Of a DNA stretch of 64,000 nucleotides, positions 1 through 9,149 are shown piece by piece. The notes below the pieces were generated by a model, which worked only from the letters and a program-made list of their open reading frames with translations, was not told where the DNA came from and made no database searches. The DNA is from Nectonema munidae. Lineage: Eukaryota; Nematomorpha; Nectonematoida; Nectonematidae. Both the position numbers and the translations under genes were made by a program. Where the stretch lies: contig JAUIRK010000894.1 of assembly GCA_030549495.1 (NCBI GenBank), positions 1,426,001 to 1,490,000 of the forward strand, given 5' to 3'. The stretch's first letter is position 1; the number at the start of each line of letters is the position of its first letter.

Positions 1-1162
1 TTTACCCACAGGCGTAAAAATACTCAAAAAACAACGATTCAGCGTGTACCTTTCCATTTCTTTGAATTCTTCCTTTTTTAATTGTATAGCGAGGATAGGA
101 TAGACAGGATGAGATTGCTTTTTCGTATTCTTCTCAATTCTACTTTGTCAAAAATGTCCATCCTTAGAGATTCGCCAATCTATTCACCTTATAATACATC
201 GTTGATCAGAGTAAAGTTTTAGGGTGTAGCTATCATTAATCCTATATTTCACTTTTAAAGGAATTTGCTTCACCATTCAGATAATCGAATTGTAAGTTTG
301 CTTGTTTTCATTGATATTTAATTTTATCTCAGTTGTTATGTTAGCAATAAATTAAGTACACGCTTTTGAAGAAGGAACCCCCATTTGATTTGCTCTCCCT
401 ATTATATAAAAGAGAACTGGAACGCGTATTGTTTAAAAGGTCAGAAAAAAACGTTCTTACAATTAGATAACTCAACAAGATGATCTAATTAACTCTCTAA
501 CTAACTTACGAGTTGCCGAATCAAATTATATTCTTCAGAGGGGGAAAATAGGACGGCTATTTTTCAGAAGGAATTCATTTAATGAATATTTTTTACTATG
601 AACATGATTTTAGTGATGAATGTCTTTATACTGAAACCATTTTTGATTGTTCACCATTCATTCATGTCAGATGGTTGGTTTCGTTACGAGCATGTATGGG
701 TATACTTTTGGAGGCACATTTTTGGTTTGGGGTTAGGAAAGAGACGGGCCTAATGACATCGCAGCAATTCCTTCTTTGTGTAGTTTAGGGTTTTTGAGTC
801 TTTAGTGAACTATTTGGAATCATTAGTATACTTTTTGCAATATTAGCGTATTTTTTGCAATCTTTAGTAAACTCAAAACTATATTTTAGATGTGCAGGTC
901 TTTTTGTGTCGGAAATTTTCAAAGCACAAATCTTCATTTATTATTGTATTTATTTAAAATTGTTAAAAAGTTATATAAACACTTTTAAAAACTTTTGAAT
1001 GAAAACTGAAACATTAAATTTTTATTTTTGAAAAAAAATATATTCTATGATTAATATATTTAAAAGCGTGCATTTATTTTCATTCTATTCTTCCCTTTAT
1101 GTATATATATATATATATATACCCCGATATTTTACGGTAAAATGTTTTACATTGTTTTGAGA
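1..1162. other. AT-rich stretch, no gene recognised
   Basis: No convincing coding sequence or element was seen. Short open frames here (for example 582-788) have no recognisable protein features. A (TA)n microsatellite lies at about 1102-1121. Confidence 0.5.
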
Positions 1163-1299
1163 GTGGGCGTGAGTAAGGTTGGTTAGATACTCGGTTTCAA
1201 TAACTCATGGTCTTGGGTTCTACTTTCCTCATAGTTCGATACAAGCGGCTTAATTGTGCTTTCTCGATGAAAACACCGCACGGTACCGTTGCCTTTACC
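1163..1299 (+). repeat. tRNA-derived SINE, family A, copy 1
   Basis: This is one of six dispersed copies of a unit of about 120-150 bp. It starts with GGGCGTGAGTAAGGTTGG, carries a box A-like TGGTTAGATAC and a box B-like GGTTC segment (degraded in this copy), and ends with TTCTCGATGAAAACACC..CGGTACC. Other copies lie at 6150-6271 (-), 6720-6868 (+), 35637-35777 (-), 49328-49464 (+) and 52543-52690 (+). Dispersion in both orientations plus polymerase III box spacing suggest a SINE. No A-tail or target duplication was defined. Confidence 0.7.
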
Positions 1300-1319
1300 T
1301 TTTAATTGTTTTTAGTTTA

Positions 1320-2286
1320 TTAAATTATCAACATTCTCTTCTTCAAATTGTTGCTTGACTTTTTAAAACAAAATTTTTCAAAACAGAAAAAACATTTTCC
1401 TTTGGCTTTAAGAATGGAGAAATAAGGAGTAGGATATGAAATGTGCAAATTTACTTTTTCAATGAATTCATAACGATGAATGGCTGCGTTGTCGATGATG
1501 TAAACTGGATTTACTGTATCAAATTGGTGCAGCAACTTTTTATTTCTTGTAAACAACCTTTAAATCTTTCTCCATTTATTAAGTCAAAAACTTTATTATA
1601 ATAATCATTTAATTTTTATTCACGTCTGCAACAACATAAATATTTCTACTTCATGCTCCTGAAATAGAGAAAATTGCAGATGTTCTAATTTTTCAACGTT
1701 CACTTTTGGATCTGGAAACTACATTAAAACCAACTTGCTCTAAAAATATGAAACACTCTCACATGAAGTCTCCTATTCAAGTTCTCTAAATAAGTTAGAA
1801 AATTTATATATTTTTTTTGAATTGTCAACTCAGAATTTCTTCCTTCTTGAACGGAGATAGTTTAATAATGAAATTTCTTCAGGATTCTATCTACCGTACT
1901 GCTACTTGCTTTCTTGTTAAAATTTTCTTCAATTTTATTTGCAATTTCTTTTACTGTCAAAAGGGCATTATCATCAATCCTTTCTAGTACTTCTTTCGTC
2001 TCATTATGGCTTAATATCTTTTTTATATGTACACTATTTTAACCGGTTATCGACCGCAGTCGACATATCTCGACTTTACAAAAATAAAATCGTCTGCGTT
2101 TATCAATGCTTTAATCTTCTGCTTTACATTAGATATCGTCTGATTATTCTGGCCGATAACGGGTATAAGATTCATGATTGTCAAATTTGGTGAACGTTTG
2201 TGCAATTTTATCAACTGTACTCTTTGCCAATTCAAAATTCTTACAAATTTCAACTTGCGATTTCCCAATCAATGGTTGCTACATTG
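1320..2286 (-). pseudogene. Tc1/IS630-like transposase relic, interrupted by a MITE
   Basis: Read on the minus strand. Near 2286-2166 the sequence encodes a helix-turn-helix start, LIGKSQVEICKNFELAKSTV. At about 1990-1865 comes a second helical part with LLTVKEIANKIEENFN and STVDRILKKFHY. A block resembling the catalytic core (EQVGFNVVSRSK, about 1720) follows, then YIIDNAAIHR (about 1500) and a decayed PPYSPFLNP-like segment. The order matches Tc1/mariner-IS630 DDE transposases. Frames change and stops occur, so it is inactive. A TTAA-type MITE (2039-2165) sits inside it. Family assignment rests on motif order, not on a search. Confidence 0.6.
2039..2165 (+). mobile_element. TTAA-flanked MITE, class I copy a
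   Basis: The left end is TTAACCGGTTATCGACC and the right end is GGCCGATAACGGGT. Near the left end lies a GTCGACATATCTCGAC palindrome, followed by three spaced ATCGTCTGC-like motifs. The TTAA start and CC/GG-type inverted ends resemble piggyBac-type termini. It is inserted in the Tc1-like relic, so it is younger than that relic. Confidence 0.7.
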
Positions 2287-2419
2287 ACCGGTTATCGACC
2301 ACAGTCGACATATGTCGACTTTACAATAATATGAATCGTCTGCTTTTATAAATGCTTTTTAATACAAATCTGCTTTACACTAAATATCGTCTGCTTATTC
2401 TGGTCGATAACGGGTTTAA
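2284..2419 (+). mobile_element. TTAA-flanked MITE, class I copy b
   Basis: Near-identical in plan to 2039-2165: a left end GACCGGTTATCGACC, a perfect 18-bp palindrome AGTCGACATATGTCGACT at about 2303-2320, iterated ATCGTCTGC-like motifs, and a right end GGTCGATAACGGGTTTAA. Its right TTAA is shared with the adjoining class II copy. The left TTAA has decayed to TTGA. Confidence 0.7.
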
Positions 2420-2553
2420 CCCATTTACGACCAATGTTCCTATTTTGGAACATAAGTAATTTCATCTTCGTCTGCTTTTTTCAATGACTTTAAATATAAA
2501 TCGTCTGCGTTTTTTTAGATATCGTCTGCTTTGCTTGGTCTTAAATGGGTTAA
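2416..2553 (+). mobile_element. TTAA-flanked MITE, class II copy a
   Basis: Ends are TTAACCCATTTACGACCA and TGGTCTTAAATGGGTTAA, which form an imperfect inverted repeat with TTAA on each side. A TGTTCC..GGAACA palindrome lies near the left end and three motifs of the form TCGTCTGC lie inside. Class II copies also occur at 49470-49606 and 57892-58014. It is inserted at, or next to, the end of a class I copy. Confidence 0.8.
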
Positions 2554-2712
2554 ATTAAAGTTGTGTATTTAAAAAGCACTTTTTTCGATGCCCACTTTTC
2601 AAATACTACTTTTTACTTGACAATATACGTGCAAATTACAGAGTCTAGCTAGTCACTGCATTCTTTACAAAATTAAATTGACTTATGCTTCATACTATCA
2701 CTTTTGTGAATA

Positions 2713-2832
2713 TTAACCCTTTCAGGCATTGGTTTGCCAACGTTTATCGCCTGCTTTCCTTCTCAGTCAGTTTTTATACAATTAAAGCAGACGAATTTTA
2801 TTTTGTGGGGCTTCGGTATCCCAATGGGCTAA
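2713..2832 (+). mobile_element. TTAA-type MITE, divergent class
   Basis: It starts TTAACCCTTTCAGGCATTGG and ends CCCAATGGGCTAA, with CGCCTGC and GCAGACGA inside. It keeps the plan of the other TTAA MITEs (TTAACCC end, GTCTGC motif) but differs in sequence and has a decayed right TTAA. Confidence 0.55.
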
Positions 2833-3164
2833 ATGCGTGATAATTTTTGCATATTCTTTCTGTATAAAGTGAATGTCCTTTTCTTTTCGAATGCACTTGT
2901 ACATAATACAGTCAACTACTCGCCTTTCCTCATGTCCTTCACTTAATTCTGTTTTTAATAAAATTATATTATAGCAAGATTTTTTGTAAACACTAACATT
3001 GCTGCACTTCTATAAATCATTTTTTGTGGATAAAAAATGTAATTATTAATCCCTTTTTATTGCTTTTTCCTCTTGCGTCATTTTAAAATTCCTTTTTAAT
3101 GGTATCTCTTTACTTTATTCTCTCGCATTTTCTTTGATCTTGTTACATATAATTTATATTTACA

Positions 3165-3202
<38 letters not shown>

Positions 3203-3568
3203 TGTATGTATCGAAACTATAATATTTTTTGTGTGTATATTATTCACGCTTTAAACTTCTCCGTAATTTGCTAACATTTTTTGTCAATACTTGATATATT
3301 TTTTTGCTTCGATTTGAAGTCATTTTCTTTTTTATAGGAAAAAAGTAATCTTGTAGTATTGATTAAATCATTCTTAATCTTGAATTGATCAAAAGTCAGG
3401 TGCTTATTCTTGACCTGATTGTAATTGAACTAGTTATACTTGATTTGATTAAAAACGTTCCTTGAAAAACAATATATATATATATACAATATATACTTAC
3501 CAGACAAAGAGACGCCTTTACTTTCGAAAAAGAAATCGGACTATTCGTTTTCAAAATTTTGACCCTCA
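2833..3568. other. AT-rich stretch, no gene recognised
   Basis: No coding sequence or defined element was seen. A (TA)n microsatellite spans about 3169-3198. Confidence 0.45.
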
Positions 3569-3632
3569 AAGAATTAAGCGGGTTAAATCGTCTGCGATAA
3601 AAATTTAAGGTAAAAATCGTCTGCTGGTCAAG
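3569..3632. repeat. Fragment of a TTAA-type MITE
   Basis: A GCGGGTTAAATCGTCTGCG segment is followed about 30 bases later by a second AATCGTCTGC. Both match the internal motif of the TTAA MITE family, but complete ends are missing. Confidence 0.4.
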
Positions 3633-3817
3633 ACTAGATAGTCGCATAGTATGAATCACTAGAGAGAACCCAGAGTATCGGAATTTTGAAGTATTCGAAC
3701 TGAAATTCACGTTATATACGAGTTTTCTAATTCAGTAGTTAACATATCTGGTGAAAATTATATAAATATTGAAACATTTCTTGAATCAAAAAAAAGTTTC
3801 ATAAAAGCTCTTCTTTA

Positions 3818-3962
3818 ATAACCCGTTAACGACCAGAATAATCAGACGATATCTAGTAAAAAGCAGAAGATTTGTATTATATTAAAAAGCATTAAAATAC
3901 ACGCAGGCGATTCACATTTTTGTAAAATCAACATATGACGACTGTGGTCGATAACAGGTTAA
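3818..3962 (-). mobile_element. TTAA-flanked MITE, class I copy c
   Basis: This inverted class I copy reads ACCCGTTAACGACCAGAATAA at one end and GACTGTGGTCGATAACAGGTTAA at the other. GCAGA/GCAGGCGAT motifs (the complement of ATCGTCTGC) and an ACATATGACG remnant of the palindrome lie inside. Confidence 0.7.
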
Positions 3963-4427
3963 TTTGTTATTTCTTTTTTTAGAGAACAAATAAGAGCAGC
4001 GATTCTTTGTAGCTTGGATAAATCCTCATTTATAGTTCATTTTTATCTTTGAAAAAGCCAGATTTATCAAAAACTTTGTAGGTTAATATAGTCTTAAAAT
4101 ATCATCTTATCATTATTTCAATACCTTGAAAACAGTAACACATTTTTCATCAGTCTAATCTACAAGTACACTCGAAATCTTCATTATAAGTATAAAATAA
4201 TATTTTTGCAAAAATAAAAATTTGACTTTAATTCATTTTTTAATTGCTTTATTTTCACATAACTGATTTTGATGTGCCAAAATGAAATTCAATTATGCGA
4301 AGAATCAATAAAATAACTTTTTTTCGAAAAAATATACCATCATGAATGGTAAAATTTATGATATCTTGAAAACTTTTTAATTTGTTAATTTTTTTACTAA
4401 TCTAAGAATAGATCTAAAGTTCTCCAC
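3963..4427. other. AT-rich stretch, no gene recognised
   Basis: No coding sequence or element was seen apart from the 8-bp left target duplication of the next element at 4420-4427. Confidence 0.45.
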
Positions 4428-4673
4428 CAAGGCTCTTCAACCTTTATCACGTGGGGGTCTAACGTTTTAATAAAGTTAACTCTACTTCCTAAAAATTTTA
4501 TTTAAGGGTAACACGATTCAATCTACAAAAATAGAACACTAACAAGACTTTAATTATTTGTAATCGATGTCAATATATGTTCAAGTAAATTAGTGAGGAA
4601 AAAAACAGTGAAGTTTGATGAAAAGTAATGGGGCCCCCATGACCCAAAATTGGCCCTGGGTTGAAGAAGCCTG
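4428..4673 (+). mobile_element. hAT-type MITE with 8-bp target duplication
   Basis: The left end CAAGGCTCTTCAACC pairs with the right end GGTTGAAGAAGCCTG. Flanks are TTCTCCAC (4420-4427) and TTCTACAC (4674-4681), an 8-bp duplication with one mismatch. Short CA..TG ends and 8-bp duplications are the hAT signature. At 246 bp with no coding capacity, it is non-autonomous. Confidence 0.75.
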
Positions 4674-4681
4674 TTCTACAC

Positions 4682-5571
4682 CAATGATTCTCAGCTTTTT
4701 TTTTTTTCATCGACTACTTTTCTCTTTTTGTTTTTTTGGGTGAACCCCTTTATAGATATTCGTAAAAAGAAAACTTTTTTCTCAGTAGTAATAATAATAA
4801 TATAAAAAAATTGGCTATAACTTTTAAACACTGAATTTTATTAAGATTTTAATAAAGAGTCCTTTCTTTTACAATTTTACTGAATCTGGATGTTGTATAG
4901 GAATAGACATAGACAGAGGGCCTTTTTTTTAAAGGTGATCGCTAAGACAAAGGTTTTACTCTAATAACATTACTTTAATCTATAATATAATAATAACTAA
5001 AACCACAAATTTTAGATTTTTAAAATATTTTTGAAACTTTGCTTTATTTGAAGCCAGATTCATACAACATGAATGAATGCACTTATCTCTAATCTCTGCT
5101 AAACTACTGGAGATGAGCAAATGTGTTAAGGTTGTTTGAAGGCCAGCAGTGCCTATGGTGGATTTTTGCGGGTTGGCTGAAATTACACTGGTTTATCGCT
5201 GCTGCTGCTGCGAAAGTATAACAAAATTCTACACTTTTCCCTGAGTTTTATGGAAATACTCTCTCAGTTTAAACAAAGCCTTGGTTTGAACTGATAGATT
5301 ATACTCATATAAAGATAGTATAATCTATGGGCCAACAACAACAACAACAACAAATGTGTTAATAAAAAAAAATAATTTAAATTTAACTTTTACCTTTTTG
5401 ACAAACCTTCGATGAGCGTTTGCCACTGACCGATGGATGAGTATTAACGCTTACAAAGAAATAAAGTTAAGGAATAATCATTTTCAGCAATAAGAACATT
5501 TGTGAAATGAAATTGCCCATGAAACATCAAAATTGCATATGGCCCATATAGACTCGGGTTGAGAACCAGCG
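4682..5571 (+). mobile_element. Possible second hAT-type element, decayed
   Basis: CAATGATTCTCAGC at the left and GTTGAGAACCAGCG at the right are about 10/14 complementary and resemble common hAT ends. The flanking 8-mers (TTCTACAC and TTCCAGAT) match only partly. A poly-T tract, an insertion with a (CAA)n tail (5129-5350) and AT-rich filler lie between. The pairing is uncertain. Confidence 0.3.
5129..5350 (+). mobile_element. Retroposed insertion with (CAA)n tail and 11-bp target duplication
   Basis: The segment is flanked by a perfect direct repeat, CAAATGTGTTA, at 5118-5128 and 5351-5361. It ends in (CAA)n just before the right copy. A simple-repeat tail plus a target duplication indicates target-primed reverse transcription: a SINE or a 5'-truncated LINE end. 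A CTG run lies near 5200. No tRNA-like head or protein frame was recognised. Confidence 0.7.
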
Positions 5572-6149
5572 TTCCAGATGATAGATGTATAATTTTTACT
5601 GCGCTTAAATTTTGGTGATCACCTTCATAAAATAATTTAAATGCAAAACAATGAAGCACTGCAGTGGTCTATATGTTATATATTTTTTGCTTCCTTATCA
5701 ATGAATGTACTTTGATACGTGTGCATGCATGCCTCTTCGAAATTTGGCTTTTGTAACGTTTGGCAATCACACTATTTGTGCATTTTTTCTTAACTTTAGT
5801 ATGTTGCTTTCTTTCTCTATCTCTCATTTCAAAGATTGATTTTTGCGTTTTTAATGCTATTGGAAAAAAAGATTTCACATCCATTCAAAGTTATGAATAT
5901 GACCTTGTCTGAGTTCAACATTATTAACATGTCTTAATTTGATTTGATGTTTTCAGATTTACATCTTTGATTAATTTTTGATTTTATATTCACAGGTATA
6001 ATAAATTTTTATTTCATATATTTATTACTCTATATGTTATATTTTTTTTGATTATGTTTATGTTTAGATAAATATGCCTTCAATTTTATATAAAAGCATC
6101 CGTTAATCAAAATATACAAGTTAATGGAAAATATGGGTGAAAATCCTAA
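5572..6149. other. No gene recognised
   Basis: AT-rich sequence with only short open frames that lack recognisable features. Confidence 0.45.
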
Positions 6150-6271
6150 GGTAAAGGTACCGTGGGTTGTTTTCATCCAGAAGCTATGAGAAAAGCAGGC
6201 TTGATGCGGTAGTCAACCCAAGATCTTAAGTTATTGAATCCAACATCTGTTCAACCTTACCCACGCTCCCT
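6150..6271 (-). repeat. tRNA-derived SINE, family A, copy 2
   Basis: Inverted copy. It begins GGTACCGTGGGTTGTTTTCATC and ends CAACCTTACCCACGCTCCC, which is the complement of the family consensus seen in the other copies. It is slightly shortened in the middle. Confidence 0.7.
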
Positions 6272-6719
6272 AAATAATAGATTGGTCACTGATTGTTTAT
6301 ACAAATTTTTTTTTTGTTTTTTAAATAATTATTATTACTGGTAACCGTGTTTTGCATATTACATAGCTTGTTTTAAATTTTGTCAAAAAATGACAAAACA
6401 GGATAATGTTTTGTATTTATGATGAGAACATAAATCATTGAGTCCTAGCAATATATTAAAAATGGAATAAATTTTAGAAGTTTATGATTAAGCCTAAAAC
6501 CAAAAACAAAAATAAATTTATTCAAAAACTTATGTTTGACACTTTGAGCCGACTTCTTCAATTCTCTAGCTTTCATATCTTTTGACTGAGTCAAATGAAT
6601 AGTGCAAATTTGTATGATGAATAAAATGTCTGTCCTCTTAAAGTGCCATTTCATCGTTTGCCTATTGCTGCCACTAATAAACAGCATAAAAATATCTTAA
6701 CTGAAAGTAGCCTGAAAAG
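6272..6719. other. No gene recognised
   Basis: AT-rich; no element ends or coding features were seen. Confidence 0.45.
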
Positions 6720-6868
6720 AAGCGTGGTTATGGTTGGTTAGATCCGGGATTCGATAACTCAAGGTCTTGAGTTCGATACCGCATCCATGCCGCTTTCTTC
6801 ATAGCTCCTTACAAGTGGCGCAAGTGTGCCTTTTCGATGAAAACATCTCACGCGTTACCTTTACCCTT
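6720..6868 (+). repeat. tRNA-derived SINE, family A, copy 3
   Basis: This is the fullest copy in the window. Box A-like TGGTTAGATCC is followed about 30 bases later by box B-like GAGTTCGATACC. The non-tRNA body is TTTCTTCATAGCTCC..CAAGTGTGCCTTTTCGATGAAAAC and the copy ends near TTACCTTTACC. Confidence 0.75.
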
Positions 6869-7879
6869 AGAAAAAATTCTCTTAAGAAAATTCACTGAAA
6901 AATTTAATCGCTTTTTTATTTTTATAAATTTAAATTTTTTCCCAATTACTAAATTCTCTAGATTACGTTATCTCACGATCATCTTGGCCAGACAGTTAAA
7001 AACTCAGTAATAGCAATGAATAATTGTAGATATGGTAATTTCGGATCCACTCATGGCCAGAGTTAACTAGAGTTAAATTAATTAACAAAAATTAAATAAG
7101 TTAATTAGAGGTAATTAATTTAACATAGTTAAATTAGAGTTATTTGGTTTAATTAGTTAGACATTTTTCTTGGGAATTTTTTCCTGGACTAAATAAATAA
7201 TAATCGATTCTGTTACAAAGAAATTTTCTCTTGATATTATAGCGCTCATTACTTCTGAAAAATTCGTAAATGATCTCCAATGGGTAATTAGACTTTAGAG
7301 TCTAGTTTAGGATGGAATCACTGATCTAGGCCATCTCTCAAGTAGTATTTTGTATTCGGATATTGTAACGTTTGCCCGATGATGCAATAATGGCGAAGCT
7401 TCACTTGATTTCCTCATTTACACGAATTCTTGTTTTACATTATCGCATTAATTCTTCCTCACTCTCGAAGAACAACAATAATAATAATAATAATGATATA
7501 TTGCGCACATTGTCTTTTATTTTGTATCTCGCGTAAATTTTTATCATTACTTCCACTTTTTGCGACTACGTGTTTGGAATAGGAAAGAGGGTGGTAGTAT
7601 GCTGTGTGAACCTTTTTTTTAAGATTTTCTCTCCTCCTGTCTCCACGCGATTCCTGGCTTATTATATTTTTATTATTTTACTATCTTCTACTTAGTATGT
7701 TTGTATGTGTGCATACACTTCCTTTAATTTTCCTATTTGTGTATATGGAGGAATTGGGCTGTTTATTTGTTTTTTTTATCTGGCCTTAGGATTCGTTAAA
7801 ATCACTTTATAAGCGCGCGCTATAACAACTCCTCATATTTCGTTTTTCTTGAGTGTGTTTTTTGTGTGTGCATGTGCAA
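6869..7879. other. No gene recognised
   Basis: AT-rich, with GC-richer patches near 7370-7600 and GCGCGCGC at about 7814. A promoter or 5' noncoding exon of the downstream bestrophin gene could lie in such a patch, but nothing in the sequence proves it. Confidence 0.35.
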
Positions 7880-8284
7880 TAGAGTGTCCGAAAAAAGACG
7901 AAACGAATATTTTTTTGACATTTTTTACTTTCAAAGGACAAATGCTGTATTTAAGGATTTGTAACTAAAATGAAACATTCTAAACATTTTTTTCATTAGT
8001 TTAAAAGTAAATTTTTTGCTTGTTCTAATAAATTTTATTGATGTCTAAGTTCATATTTTAGTGAATACTAATCCATTTTTTTTAAATTATAAATAAATTT
8101 CCTGATACAAATAAATAATCTTTAATCATTTTATGCCAAAAATACGTAAAACTGATCTATGAGCGCATGGAAAAGATGTTTAGAACGTTTCATACGAGTT
8201 TCAAATGTTTAAATGTATTATTTGCAACTAGAAAAAATTGAGTGTCAAAAAATATTTATTCCTCTTCATTTTTGGGACACTCTA
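7880..8284 (+). mobile_element. TA-flanked MITE with about 40-bp inverted ends
   Basis: The left end TAGAGTGTCCGAAAAAAGAC and the right end (complement TAGAGTGTCCCAAAAATGAA) begin and end with TA. The inverted similarity continues into AATATTTTTTTGACA on both sides. The 405-bp interior is non-coding. The ends match those of the 1942-bp transposon at 28269-30210, so this looks like its non-autonomous partner. Confidence 0.8.
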
Positions 8285-9140
8285 ATGTGTGAGCTTCTGG
8301 GAGTGTTCTTAAAAGTGTGAATTTCTTATCTTTGGATGTGTGTGTGTGTTGTTATGATTTGGATGGAATATTCAGAAATACTGCAATTTTTTCAATTCAT
8401 TTCAATTTTTCAAAATTATAGATGTGAAGATTGTCTGAATGTAAAAAATTTTTATTTCTTCATTCTCGGTATTGATTCTTAGGATTGTGGGAATCAAAGC
8501 GAGGACTACTGCATCAAAATGTAGCTATAGTCCATCTGCTTTTATTCAACTTCAAAGATTAAAGAAGAAAGCTTTTGCAATTTATTTATTCATTTATTTG
8601 AAGGAATTTTTAGCCAGCTTTGATCCTAGAAAAAAGAGATGAGATTACAGAAGAGATACCGTAAACCTTATTTTGTACTTGAATAGGTACTGTAGCTCTA
8701 CCTATTTGGTTAATACTTGAAGCCTTGGCGAAATTTCGGCTTCCGAATGCTTCCTCTCTTTGATCGCTTGCTTGCTCGAAAATTAGGTCGTATATGATTC
8801 TTTCTTTCCTATTTTCCCCCATTGATAAGTATATAAATCTTCCTAAGACATAACCTGAGTTTTGCGTCGGCTTCAACATTCAAAGTCATTTTGCATCAAT
8901 TATTTTATACATAATCCATAACAAAAAAACAATACAAAGTCCTAAAATTGTGCGAAATTTCAAAATTGTATTTAATTTTGTCTCTATCAACAAAAATCAT
9001 GATATAATATGTCCAAAAATGGAAAATTAATGCCATCTACAAAGTTTTATCCATTTATATAACATAAAAGAGGCGATTAAAAACAATTTTGAGAAATATA
9101 TTTTGTATCATTTTTACATGGAGGCTTTTTAAATCTTTTC
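8285..9140. other. Stretch with one coding-like open frame of unknown origin
   Basis: Mostly AT-rich. On the minus strand, 8610-8879 is an 89-codon open frame with unusually balanced composition (MLKPTQNSGYVLGRF.., ..SINQIGRATVPIQV..) and no low-complexity tract. I do not recognise it. It could be an exon, a decayed element or chance. Confidence 0.3.
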
Positions 9141-9149
9141 CATTTTTTT

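Noticed and set aside
3396-3710. 104-codon minus-strand open frame
   Set aside because: Overlaps a MITE fragment and a TA repeat; composition is that of non-coding AT-rich DNA.
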